Shown here piece after piece: positions 1 through 5,588 of a stretch of DNA of 5,588 nt. The DNA is taken from assembly GCA_002314675.1 (NCBI GenBank), contig DCGZ01000166.1, positions 1 to 5,588 of the forward strand. The letters run 5' to 3'. A program made the translations under genes and the position numbers. How positions within the stretch are numbered: position 1 is the first letter of the stretch; each line of letters begins with the position of its first letter. The notes beneath the pieces are model-generated. The model was not told the DNA's origin. It ran no database searches and was given only the letters and a program-made list of their open reading frames with translations. The stretch comes from Fibrobacter sp. UBA1765 (GTDB lineage: Bacteria; Fibrobacterota; Fibrobacteria; Fibrobacterales; Fibrobacteraceae).

Positions 1-24
1 AGATGCAAGATACAAGAAAATTAC

Positions 25-59
25 CCTAATTTCTAGAACCTAGTCTCTAACCTCTAAAG
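25..59 (+). repeat. Degenerate heptanucleotide repeat, block 1
   Basis: Five consecutive 7-nt units fit YCTANNN: CCTAATT, TCTAGAA, CCTAGTC, TCTAACC and TCTAAAG. The CTA core begins at 26, 33, 40, 47 and 54, so the period is exactly 7, while the last three positions of each unit vary freely. The block lies upstream of fmt in non-coding DNA. The periodicity is seen directly; its function is unknown. It could be a decayed simple-sequence repeat or a constrained intergenic element. Confidence 0.7.
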
Positions 60-76
60 CACTGAAAATCAACATT

Positions 77-118
77 CACTAACCCCTATCCCCTAAACCC
101 TAGACCCTAAACCCTGAA
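77..118 (+). repeat. Telomere-like heptanucleotide repeat, block 2
   Basis: Six in-phase 7-nt units: CACTAAC, CCCTATC, CCCTAAA, CCCTAGA, CCCTAAA and CCCTGAA. The CTA core starts at 79, 86, 93, 100 and 107, and the last unit has CTG at 114. The unit CCCTAAA equals the plant-type telomere repeat, but the flanking genes are plainly bacterial, so this is convergence in sequence and not a telomere. The block is out of phase with block 1 (25 nt from the last CTA of block 1 to the first of block 2), so the two arrays are separate or were split by an indel. It ends 43 nt before the fmt start codon. Confidence 0.8.
83..114 (-). other. Putative G-quadruplex motif (- strand)
   Basis: The + strand has C runs at 83-86, 90-93, 98-100, 105-107 and 112-114. 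The - strand therefore has five runs of three or four G separated by loops of 3 or 4 nt, which satisfies the usual G3+ N1-7 pattern with one run to spare. It is formed by the heptad repeat of block 2. The G-rich strand is the template strand for fmt if transcription starts upstream of it. Folding in the cell is inferred only. Confidence 0.55.
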
Positions 119-161
119 AATTAGCAAGTATCTCTCGTCTTATTTATCTACATTTGTAATC

Positions 162-1085
162 ATGAAAATTGTATTTATGGGCACTCCTGCATTTGCCGCA
201 GGTTTCTTGAATTCTCTTTTGAATTCTAAACATGAAGTTTTGGCTGTTGTAACTCAGCCTGATCGCCCGGCTGGCCGTGGCCGCACTCTTACGCCGCCGC
301 CTGTCAAAGTTTTGGCTCAAGAAAAAGGCTTGCCAGTTATTCAGCCAGAAGACTTGAAGTCCCCTGAATTTGATGCAGAACTCAGGGCATTGAATGCCGA
401 CTTGTTCGTTGTTGTCGCATACTCCATTTTGCCAAAGAATATTCTTGGCGCAAGCCGCCTTGGAGCAATCAATGTTCACGGCAGTTTGCTCCCTAAGTAT
501 CGTGGCGCAGCTCCTGTGCAGCGCGCAATCGCCGCTGGTGACAAGGAATCTGGCGTTACCATTTTCTTGCTCGATGAAAAAATGGACCACGGCCCTGTCC
601 TTGAACGTCGCGTAATTCCTATTGACCATCAGGATACCTCTGCAACGCTTTTAGACAAGATGCTTGAACCTGGTTGTGAAGCATTGCATGCTGCAATCGA
701 AGCCCTTGAGTCTGGCAATCCTGAGTTCTTGCCGCAGAGCCATGACCAGGCAACACCAGCTCCAAAGCTTAAAAAGGAAGAAGGCAAACTTGATTTTAGC
801 AAGTCAGCTCTCGAACTCCATAACCGCATTCGTGCATTTTCGCCGTGGCCAGGTGGCTATGCTACGCTTAACGGCAAGAATGCCTATATTCGCAAGACCG
901 ACACTCCGAATGTGAATTACAATCTTGAAGCTGGCGAAGTAAAGTTCGATGGAAATAGAATGTTTGTCGGAACTGCCGATGGCATTCTTGAAGTGTTGAA
1001 TATTCAGCTCGAAGGCAAGCGTGAAATGCCTGTCGCTGATTTTGTTCGTGGTTTACATACTAAGGAAGGACTCCGCTTTTGCTAG
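162..1085 (+). CDS. fmt: Methionyl-tRNA formyltransferase
   Basis: Transfers a formyl group from 10-formyl-tetrahydrofolate to the amino group of Met on initiator tRNA in the cytosol, allowing normal bacterial initiation. The protein has 307 aa, close to the usual length of about 315. Visible features: N-terminal FMGTPAFA (5-12); the basic tRNA-contacting loop RPAGRGRTLTPPPVK (35-49); catalytic Asn104 and His106 in the INVHGSLLPKYRGAAP segment; and catalytic Asp142 in MDHG. The C-terminal tRNA-binding OB-like domain runs from about 206 to 307 and includes FSPWPGGYA (226-234). The ATG places the conserved MKIVFMGTP start at residue 1, so it is the natural start. No Shine-Dalgarno is visible in the 20 nt before it. 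The gene overlaps rsmB by 7 nt, a common bacterial pairing. The def gene often found upstream is not in this window. Confidence 0.97.
   Translation: MKIVFMGTPAFAAGFLNSLLNSKHEVLAVVTQPDRPAGRGRTLTPPPVKVLAQEKGLPVIQPEDLKSPEFDAELRALNADLFVVVAYSILPKNILGASRLGAINVHGSLLPKYRGAAPVQRAIAAGDKESGVTIFLLDEKMDHGPVLERRVIPIDHQDTSATLLDKMLEPGCEALHAAIEALESGNPEFLPQSHDQATPAPKLKKEEGKLDFSKSALELHNRIRAFSPWPGGYATLNGKNAYIRKTDTPNVNYNLEAGEVKFDGNRMFVGTADGILEVLNIQLEGKREMPVADFVRGLHTKEGLRFC
1062..1070 (+). promoter_or_regulatory. Ribosome binding site for rsmB, inside fmt
   Basis: The purine stretch AAGGAAGGA contains two overlapping AAGGA cores. The second ends 8 nt before TTG at 1079, an ideal spacing. In the rsmB frame a TAA at 1061-1063 closes the reading frame upstream, and there is no ATG or GTG between it and 1079. 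This supports the TTG as the true start. The site lies within the last codons of fmt, so ribosomes finishing fmt would be well placed to start rsmB. Confidence 0.8.
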
Positions 1086-2302
1086 AAGAACGTTTGGCCG
1101 CCTACAAGGCTCTTAAGAATTTTAAGGAAAAGGGAACTTTCCTTCAGGAAGGGAACCTGACTCCGTTCGCTCAGGAAATTGCAACGGGCGTTTGCCGCCG
1201 TGAGCTTTTGCTCGAATATGCGGTTCGCAAGAGCGTTCGCAAAATGCCTGAACTTGAATTGCTTTTGATTCTTGAAATGGGCGTGTACCAGATTTTCTTT
1301 ATGGATGTGCCTTCGCATGCGGCACTCCATACAAGCGTTGAACTTGTAAAGCATTTTAGACTTGGCGAAAGTTCGGCAAAGTTCGTGAATGGCGTGCTTC
1401 GCAATTTGCAGCGTAGTGGCCTCCCGGAACTCCCGCAAAAGCGCTTGCTCAAGTGCAGTATCGAAAATTCAATACCTGTAGATTTGCTTAGGCGCTGGTT
1501 TGATACTTTGGGCCCGGACAAGGCTGAAGAATACGCAAAGCGCCATGTGTCTTACCCAGTTTGGTGGTTGCGAGCGGACCTTCGAAAAACAACGCTTGTA
1601 AAACTTGCTGAAGCCTTGCTGATTCCTTGCGAAACGTATGGCAAGCGCTACTTAAAAGTTCCTCAAGAAAAGTCCTTAAAGGAACTCCTTGAAACGCGCG
1701 AATTTGGCGAAGGGCTTTTCTCGGTTCAAAACCCTGCAGCAGCAGATGTTGTTGAACTTTTGAAAGTCGAATCCGGTAATTCTGTTTGGGATGCCTGTGC
1801 CGCTCCTGGTGGTAAAACTGCCCTCATTGCAGAAACCGCCCCCGACGCGCACATTTATGCGACTGATGTTTCTGAAAAGCGCATGCAGCAAATGCAGGAC
1901 CTTTTCAACCGTCTCGAAATCAAGAATGTGAATACAGCGGTAGTCGATGCAAGCGAACAAGTTCCAAACGAAAAGTTTGATCGCGTTTTGCTGGATGTTC
2001 CATGTTCAAATCTTGGCGTGATTGACAAGCGCCCGGAAGCGGTGTACCGTGCAACAGAAAATTCGCTCAAGGAACTTTCTGATTTGCAGTACAAGATTTT
2101 GGAAAATGCTTCAAAGGCTTTAAAGCAAGGTGGAATCCTTGTATACGCAACTTGTAGCCCGGAACCAGGCGAAACTATTGAGGTAATCAAGAAGTTCCTT
2201 GAAAACCACAAGGAATTCAAGAGTGCAAGCCAGCCGTTCTTTGCCGGTAAAAAGCATGCCGATGTAGACCATTTCTTTGCCCAGGCTCTAAAGAAGATCT
2301 AG
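1079..2302 (+). CDS. rsmB: 16S rRNA (cytosine-5) methyltransferase, RsmB/Sun type
   Basis: Methylates C5 of a cytosine in 16S rRNA (C967 in E. coli numbering) using S-adenosylmethionine. The 407-aa protein has the two-part RsmB layout. The N-terminal NusB-like RNA-binding domain (about 1-130) includes LEMGVYQIFFMDVPSHAAL (65-83) and FVNGVLRNL (102-110). The C-terminal Rossmann methyltransferase domain has the SAM motif DACAAPGGKT (238-247), acidic residues Asp263 and Asp290, motif IV DVPCS with Cys309, and motif VI ATCS with Cys359, the expected nucleophile. The NusB domain favours RsmB over other m5C methyltransferases such as RsmF. The start is TTG, chosen from the AAGGA site 8 nt upstream and an in-frame stop just before; a TTG at 1094 is a less likely alternative. 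Motif IV continues as PCSNLGV where PCSGxGV is usual. The gene overlaps fmt by 7 nt. Confidence 0.94.
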   Translation: MLEERLAAYKALKNFKEKGTFLQEGNLTPFAQEIATGVCRRELLLEYAVRKSVRKMPELELLLILEMGVYQIFFMDVPSHAALHTSVELVKHFRLGESSAKFVNGVLRNLQRSGLPELPQKRLLKCSIENSIPVDLLRRWFDTLGPDKAEEYAKRHVSYPVWWLRADLRKTTLVKLAEALLIPCETYGKRYLKVPQEKSLKELLETREFGEGLFSVQNPAAADVVELLKVESGNSVWDACAAPGGKTALIAETAPDAHIYATDVSEKRMQQMQDLFNRLEIKNVNTAVVDASEQVPNEKFDRVLLDVPCSNLGVIDKRPEAVYRATENSLKELSDLQYKILENASKALKQGGILVYATCSPEPGETIEVIKKFLENHKEFKSASQPFFAGKKHADVDHFFAQALKKI

Positions 2303-2305
2303 AAA

Positions 2306-2333
2306 CATCTTCCATCTTCCGTCTCTACTCTCT
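2306..2333 (+). repeat. Pyrimidine-rich 7-nt periodic leader before polA
   Basis: Four 7-nt units in a row: CATCTTC, CATCTTC, CGTCTCT and ACTCTCT, with TCT starting at 2308, 2315, 2322 and 2329. They fill nearly all of the 32-nt gap between the rsmB stop and the polA ATG. The first two units are identical. The stretch is almost all C and T, leaving no Shine-Dalgarno for polA. A pyrimidine-rich leader could be a contact for ribosomal protein S1, which is inference. No promoter or terminator is visible in the gap. Confidence 0.55.
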
Positions 2334-2334
2334 T

Positions 2335-5079
2335 ATGTCCGAAAAAGTTCTTTTTGTCCTTGATTCCTATGCCATGGCATTCCGCATGTTCTATGCATTT
2401 GCCAAGGCTCCGCTCATGAATTCCGCAGGCATTGACGTGTCTATGGTTCACGGCTATTGGGGCGCAGTGCTCCGTATTTTGGCAAAGCACAAGCCTACGC
2501 ATTTTGCCATTGCCCGCGACATGAACGCACCAACATTCAGGCACGAGCTGTACCCGGAATACAAGGCAAATCGTGGACCGATGCCCGAAGAAATGGCCGC
2601 GCAAATGCCGATGCTAAAAGAAACTCTTGAAGCTAGTGGCCTGCCGCTTTTAGGCGAAGTTGGCTATGAAGCAGATGACGTAATGGCAAGCGTTGCCGTG
2701 GCTGCAGAACGTGCGGGCTTTGACAAGATTTTCCTCGTGACAAAAGACAAGGACATGTCGCAAATCGTAAGCGACAAGATTCATTTGTTCCACTTGGAAA
2801 AGGGCGCAGACGGCATTGACTTTGGTCGTGAACAGGTCATTGAAAAGTACGGTGTTCCACCGGAACAGATTCGAGACTATTTGGCCTTGATGGGGGACGC
2901 AAGCGACAATGTGCCGGGAGTCCCTAAGGTTGGCCCAAAGACTGCCGTGCAGCTTTTGCAGGAATACGGGAACATCGATAATATTTACGAACATCTTGAT
3001 GAAATCAAGAAGAAGGGCCTGCACGATACCTTGGAAGCCAATCGCGAAAATGCGTTCCTAAGTCGTGAACTTGTAACGCTTCAAAGTTCTCGAGGTTTTT
3101 CCGGTACGCTTGAAGAACTGGAATTCAAGGGGATTGCAAGCGATGCCCTGTTTGAACTTTTCAAGGCCAATGAACTGAATAGCCTTACGCGTTTGCTCGA
3201 TACTGTACCAAGTCGCGCTGGCTGGGTTGCTCCGGTAGAAACTGTAGTTGAAGCTGCTCCAGAAGTTTTGCCGGAATATGTTCTTGTAGATAGCGCTGAA
3301 AAGTTTGCAAGCATGCAGGCTGAATTTGAAAATGCAAATGTGATTGCGCTTGATACAGAAACTGATGGCTTGAATTCTATGGAATGTGGGCTTGCGGGCC
3401 TTTGCATGAGTGTCGATGAAGGCAAGGGCTATTATATTCCTGTTGGCCACACGGACGACCTTGGCTTTGCGCAAGGCAACATGGATTTTGAAACTGTCAA
3501 GGCATGGTTTAGCGCACTTTGGCAAAAGCCTGGTGTTACATGGGTGTTCCACAATGCAAAATTCGATATGCATGTGGTGCGTCGCGCGTTCAGGCTTTCT
3601 ACAATTCCAGAAAACATTTGTGACACGTTGATTGTCGCGTGGATGCTTTCACCGGGCGATCATGGCCTTGGCCTAGATGAACAGGTTCATCGTGAATTGA
3701 ATCACGTGATGATCCCGATTGAAAACTTGATTGGTCGTGGCAAGAACCAGATCCCTTTTACGCGCGTGTCGACTGCGCTTGCCGCTGAATATGGTGCAGA
3801 AGACGCCGTGTACACATTCCGCTTGCGTAACAAGCTGTTGCCAAAACTTGAAGAAAACGGTTATGCCAAGTTCTTTGAAGAAATGGAAATGCCGTTGCTC
3901 AAGGTTCTTTTAGAAATGGAAGAAGCTGGCGTTGCGATTGATAAGCAAAAGTTGCAAGTGCTTGCTCGTGAAATGGAAGCAAGGCTCTTTAAGCTTGAAC
4001 ATGAAATTTATGAAATGGCTGGAGGCGAGTTCAATATTGCTTCTCCAAAGCAGCTGGCCGAGGTTTTGTTCGATAAGCTCTTGTTGCCAGAAGTAAAGAA
4101 GCGAAGCACCGATAGTACCGTGCTTGAAGAACTTGCCGCAGAAACTGGCGCGCCGATCGTTTTCTCTATCATGGATTACCGTGAACAGAAAAAGTTGCTT
4201 AGTACCTATGTGAATGTGCTCCCGACTTTGCTGAATCCGGAAACTCACCGCATTCATACGACGTTTGTACAGTGGGGTACTGCCACGGGCCGCCTGAGCA
4301 GCCGCGATCCGAACTTGCAGAATATTCCTGTGCGTAGCGAAAGCGGTAAAAAGATTCGTGCAGCGGTTGTACCGGGCAGTGCCGATAATGTGATTTTGGC
4401 GGTGGACTATTCGCAGATTGAACTCAGGATGCTTGCGCACTTGAGCGGCGATGAAAACCTTATTGCGGACTATTGCAATGGTATCGATATCCATGCGCGT
4501 ACAGCTTCTGCAATTTTTGGGGTTCCGCTTGAATCAGTGACAAGTGACATGCGTAGAGATGCCAAGGTGGTGAACTTTGGCGTGCTTTACGGTATGACTG
4601 CCTTCAGGCTTGCTCGTGACTTGAAGATTCCGCGTCGCGATGCTCAGAATTTTATTGATGGTTACTTTAACCTGTATTCAGGCGTGCGTAAGTATGTAGA
4701 TGAAGTTACAGCGTATGCGCATAAGAATGGATATGTAGAAACGCTTTCTGGTCGCCGTCGCTATATTCCTGAAATATTCTCTACAGATAAGACTGAATGT
4801 AAAATGGCGGAACGCATGGCTGTGAATACGCCTGTGCAGGGGAGTGCTGCCGATCTTATTAAGATTGCGATGCTTCGCATAGCAAAGCGTATCAAGGACG
4901 AATCCTTGCCGTTAAAGCTTATGCTCCAGGTGCACGATGAACTTGTGTTTGAATGCCCGCGAGACCGCGTAGAAGAACTTGGCAATATTGTCAAGAGCGA
5001 AATGGAAGGTGCAATGACCTTGAAGGTTCCGCTTGTGGCAAGTGTAGGCCATGGCGAAAACTGGCTTGAAGCTCATTAA
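2335..5079 (+). CDS. polA: DNA polymerase I
   Basis: Fills gaps and removes RNA primers during lagging-strand synthesis and repair. At 914 aa it is close to E. coli Pol I (928). The 5'-nuclease domain (about 1-290) keeps all expected metal-binding acids: Asp10, Asp62, Glu112, Asp114, Asp115, Asp138, Asp140, Asp188 and Asp191, with the helix-hairpin-helix GVPKVGPKTA (195-204). An Ala/Pro/Val/Glu-rich linker spans about 290-312. The 3'-5' exonuclease domain is intact: DTE (Asp340, Glu342), Asp411 in HNAKFD, and Tyr486/Asp490, so proofreading is expected. The polymerase domain has TGRLSSRDPNLQNIP (651-665), motif A DYSQIELR with Asp691 and steric gate Glu696, motif B from Arg740 to Tyr752 with Lys744 and Phe748, and motif C HDE (867-869). 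The ATG at 2335 gives the usual short N-terminus; no Shine-Dalgarno precedes it. It lies 32 nt after rsmB and is probably co-transcribed with it. Confidence 0.99.
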   Translation: MSEKVLFVLDSYAMAFRMFYAFAKAPLMNSAGIDVSMVHGYWGAVLRILAKHKPTHFAIARDMNAPTFRHELYPEYKANRGPMPEEMAAQMPMLKETLEASGLPLLGEVGYEADDVMASVAVAAERAGFDKIFLVTKDKDMSQIVSDKIHLFHLEKGADGIDFGREQVIEKYGVPPEQIRDYLALMGDASDNVPGVPKVGPKTAVQLLQEYGNIDNIYEHLDEIKKKGLHDTLEANRENAFLSRELVTLQSSRGFSGTLEELEFKGIASDALFELFKANELNSLTRLLDTVPSRAGWVAPVETVVEAAPEVLPEYVLVDSAEKFASMQAEFENANVIALDTETDGLNSMECGLAGLCMSVDEGKGYYIPVGHTDDLGFAQGNMDFETVKAWFSALWQKPGVTWVFHNAKFDMHVVRRAFRLSTIPENICDTLIVAWMLSPGDHGLGLDEQVHRELNHVMIPIENLIGRGKNQIPFTRVSTALAAEYGAEDAVYTFRLRNKLLPKLEENGYAKFFEEMEMPLLKVLLEMEEAGVAIDKQKLQVLAREMEARLFKLEHEIYEMAGGEFNIASPKQLAEVLFDKLLLPEVKKRSTDSTVLEELAAETGAPIVFSIMDYREQKKLLSTYVNVLPTLLNPETHRIHTTFVQWGTATGRLSSRDPNLQNIPVRSESGKKIRAAVVPGSADNVILAVDYSQIELRMLAHLSGDENLIADYCNGIDIHARTASAIFGVPLESVTSDMRRDAKVVNFGVLYGMTAFRLARDLKIPRRDAQNFIDGYFNLYSGVRKYVDEVTAYAHKNGYVETLSGRRRYIPEIFSTDKTECKMAERMAVNTPVQGSAADLIKIAMLRIAKRIKDESLPLKLMLQVHDELVFECPRDRVEELGNIVKSEMEGAMTLKVPLVASVGHGENWLEAH

Positions 5080-5085
5080 CTGACG

Positions 5086-5103
5086 CAAGGGGCAAGCCCC
5101 TTG
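5086..5103. other. Perfect inverted repeat just after polA
   Basis: CAAGGGGC (5086-5093) and GCCCCTTG (5096-5103) form an 8-bp perfect inverted repeat around AA; in practice about 7 bp with a CAAG tetraloop. It starts 7 nt after the polA stop. No T tract follows on either strand, so it is not a standard intrinsic terminator alone. Its arms AAGGGGC and GCCCCTT also occur in the next hairpin (5114-5120 and 5125-5131), so the two can pair with each other as an alternative fold. It may protect the polA mRNA 3' end. Confidence 0.6.
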
Positions 5104-5109
5104 GCAATG

Positions 5110-5133
5110 AAAAAAGGGGCCGTGGCCCCTTTT
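5110..5133. terminator. Bidirectional intrinsic terminator between polA and trxA
   Basis: The core stem is GGGGCC (5116-5121) with GGCCCC (5124-5129), extended by AAAA (5112-5115) pairing with TTTT (5130-5133). The loop is GT, or a CGTG tetraloop if the tight inner pair is open. On the + strand four T follow the GC stem. On the - strand six T follow it (complement of the A run 5110-5115). It therefore suits both converging transcripts and looks stronger for trxA, which has the longer T tract. Confidence 0.88.
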
Positions 5134-5151
5134 ACTTGAACGAGTTTTTAA

Positions 5152-5167
5152 AGGGGGTATCCCCCCT
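5152..5167. other. Third GC hairpin next to the trxA stop
   Basis: AGGGGG (5152-5157) pairs with CCCCCT (5162-5167) around a TATC loop, a 6-bp stem. On the + strand GCA and then TTTT (5171-5174) follow, so it might act as a weak backup terminator for polA read-through. On the - strand the bases after the stem are TTTAAAAAC, a poor T tract. It lies 5 nt beyond the trxA stop codon and would be the first structure in the trxA 3' end. Confidence 0.5.
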
Positions 5168-5172
5168 GCATT

Positions 5173-5490
5173 TTATAGAGCTTTGTCTAAAGCGTCGGTG
5201 AGCATTTTTTGAGGAACAGCACCGATGATGTTTGCAACTTCCTTGCCGTCTTTAAAAACCTTGAAGTTTGGAATGTTCATGATTCCAAGCTTTGCTGCGA
5301 TTTCTTGAGCACTGTCTACATCGACCTTTGCAACAATTGCCTTGTCCTTGTATTCATCGGCGATTGCATCGACTACTGGACCCATCATCATGCAAGGGCG
5401 GCACCAGGTTGCCCAAAAGTCCAAAAGAACAGGCTTGCCGGAATTGATTACATCGTCAAACTTTTCTGCAGAAAGGTGAATTGCTGGCAT
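5173..5490 (-). CDS. trxA: Thioredoxin with WCRPC active site
   Basis: A small cytosolic disulfide reductase that passes electrons from thioredoxin reductase to partners such as ribonucleotide reductase and peroxiredoxins. The 105-aa single-domain protein is of normal length (E. coli 108) and has no signal peptide or membrane segment. Visible features: LLDFWATWC (22-30) with the buried Asp24; redox cysteines Cys30 and Cys33; cis-Pro74 in NIPNF; and Gly90 before the last helix. Two departures from the usual WCGPCK: Arg31 replaces Gly between the cysteines, and Met-Met-Met (34-36) follows Cys33 where Lys is normal. Such changes could shift redox potential or partner choice, so the exact role is less sure than the fold. 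The ATG has a good ribosome site upstream. The gene converges on polA with a 93-nt spacer and appears to be monocistronic. Confidence 0.95.
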   Translation of the reverse strand: MPAIHLSAEKFDDVINSGKPVLLDFWATWCRPCMMMGPVVDAIADEYKDKAIVAKVDVDSAQEIAAKLGIMNIPNFKVFKDGKEVANIIGAVPQKMLTDALDKAL

Positions 5491-5495
5491 AATAA

Positions 5496-5502
5496 TCCTT
5501 TT
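5496..5502 (-). promoter_or_regulatory. Ribosome binding site of trxA
   Basis: On the - strand the sequence AAAAGGA ends 5 nt before the ATG at 5490. It supports this ATG as the trxA start and contrasts with fmt and polA, which lack a recognisable site. Confidence 0.75.
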
Positions 5503-5517
5503 GTATGTTTTTATTCT

Positions 5518-5546
5518 ATTGTAGAAATTTTGCCGAGAAAAAACAA
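5518..5546 (-). promoter_or_regulatory. Candidate sigma-70-like promoter of trxA
   Basis: On the - strand, TACAAT (complement of 5518-5523) matches five of six bases of the -10 consensus. TTGTTT (complement of 5541-5546) lies 17 nt upstream and matches only the TTG of the -35 box. Transcription would begin near 5511, giving a leader of about 20 nt that includes the ribosome site. The area is AT-rich, so a chance match is possible, and promoter rules in this group may differ from E. coli. Confidence 0.4.
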
Positions 5547-5588
5547 GGATGATTTGAAGAAAACAGGAGTCAGAAATTAGGTACGCAC

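Noticed and set aside
91..118. Possible eukaryotic telomere or assembly contamination, because CCCTAAA repeats occur
   Set aside because: There are only four to six degenerate units next to a typical bacterial fmt-rsmB-polA cluster, with no loss of gene continuity.
149..160. Promoter for fmt: TACATTTG (149-156) fits the Bacteroidetes TAnnTTTG -7 box, and TGTAAT (155-160) resembles a -10
   Set aside because: Both lie within 5 nt or less of the ATG, which would place the transcription start inside the coding region, and neither has a convincing upstream box.
144..629. 161-codon open frame on the - strand opposite fmt
   Set aside because: It is antisense to the catalytic half of fmt, its composition is not protein-like, and no ribosome site is convincing.
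3910..4494. 194-codon open frame on the - strand inside polA
   Set aside because: It lies wholly antisense to the conserved polymerase domain of polA, shows no recognisable domain, and has no gene-like context. It results from codon bias on the other strand.
5209..5580. 123-codon open frame on the + strand opposite trxA
   Set aside because: It is antisense to nearly the whole of trxA, and the residues show no family motif. The conserved thioredoxin on the - strand explains the region.
5572..5581. AGAAATTAGG near the right end is the reverse complement of CCTAATTTCT at 25-34, suggesting terminal inverted repeats of a mobile element
   Set aside because: It is only 10 bp of AT-rich sequence, encloses four housekeeping genes with no transposase, and does not extend. 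Chance is the simplest reading.
5491..5588. A small gene or RNA upstream of trxA
   Set aside because: No open frame of useful length exists on either strand, no stable hairpin is visible, and the sequence is an AT-rich promoter-like region.

Overview
The window holds four complete, well-conserved housekeeping genes and short intergenic gaps. fmt, an rsmB-type gene and polA lie head to tail on the + strand. A thioredoxin gene (trxA) converges on them from the - strand. I see no phage, transposon, CRISPR, toxin-antitoxin or other accessory system, and no tRNA or rRNA gene.

Organism: the moderate GC content, the codon use, the AAGGA-type ribosome sites on only some genes and the low-complexity intergenic repeats suggest a free-living or gut Gram-negative bacterium. 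My best guess is the Fibrobacter group (FCB superphylum). That is an impression from sequence style and not a database match.

Layout: 1-161 is a gene-free leader containing two blocks of a degenerate 7-bp repeat. The second block resembles a eukaryotic telomere repeat, and its - strand fits a G-quadruplex pattern. 162-1085 is fmt (initiator Met-tRNA formyltransferase). 1079-2302 is rsmB (16S rRNA m5C methyltransferase); it overlaps fmt by 7 nt and starts at TTG behind a good ribosome site. 2303-2334 is a pyrimidine-rich spacer that also shows a 7-nt period and has no Shine-Dalgarno. 2335-5079 is polA (DNA polymerase I) with the 5'-nuclease, proofreading and polymerase active sites all intact. 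5080-5172 is the convergent spacer with three GC-rich hairpins, the middle one a bidirectional intrinsic terminator. 5173-5490 (-) is trxA with an unusual WCRPC active site. 5491-5588 carries the trxA ribosome site and a candidate promoter.

How the genes fit together: fmt and rsmB both serve translation (initiator tRNA formylation and 16S rRNA modification) and form a common bacterial pair, here translationally coupled. polA follows after 32 nt with no visible terminator, so the three are probably co-transcribed. TrxA is a separate, monocistronic-looking unit. The most unusual material is in the intergenic DNA: 7-nt periodic repeats in front of both fmt and polA, and a cluster of three hairpins where polA and trxA converge.
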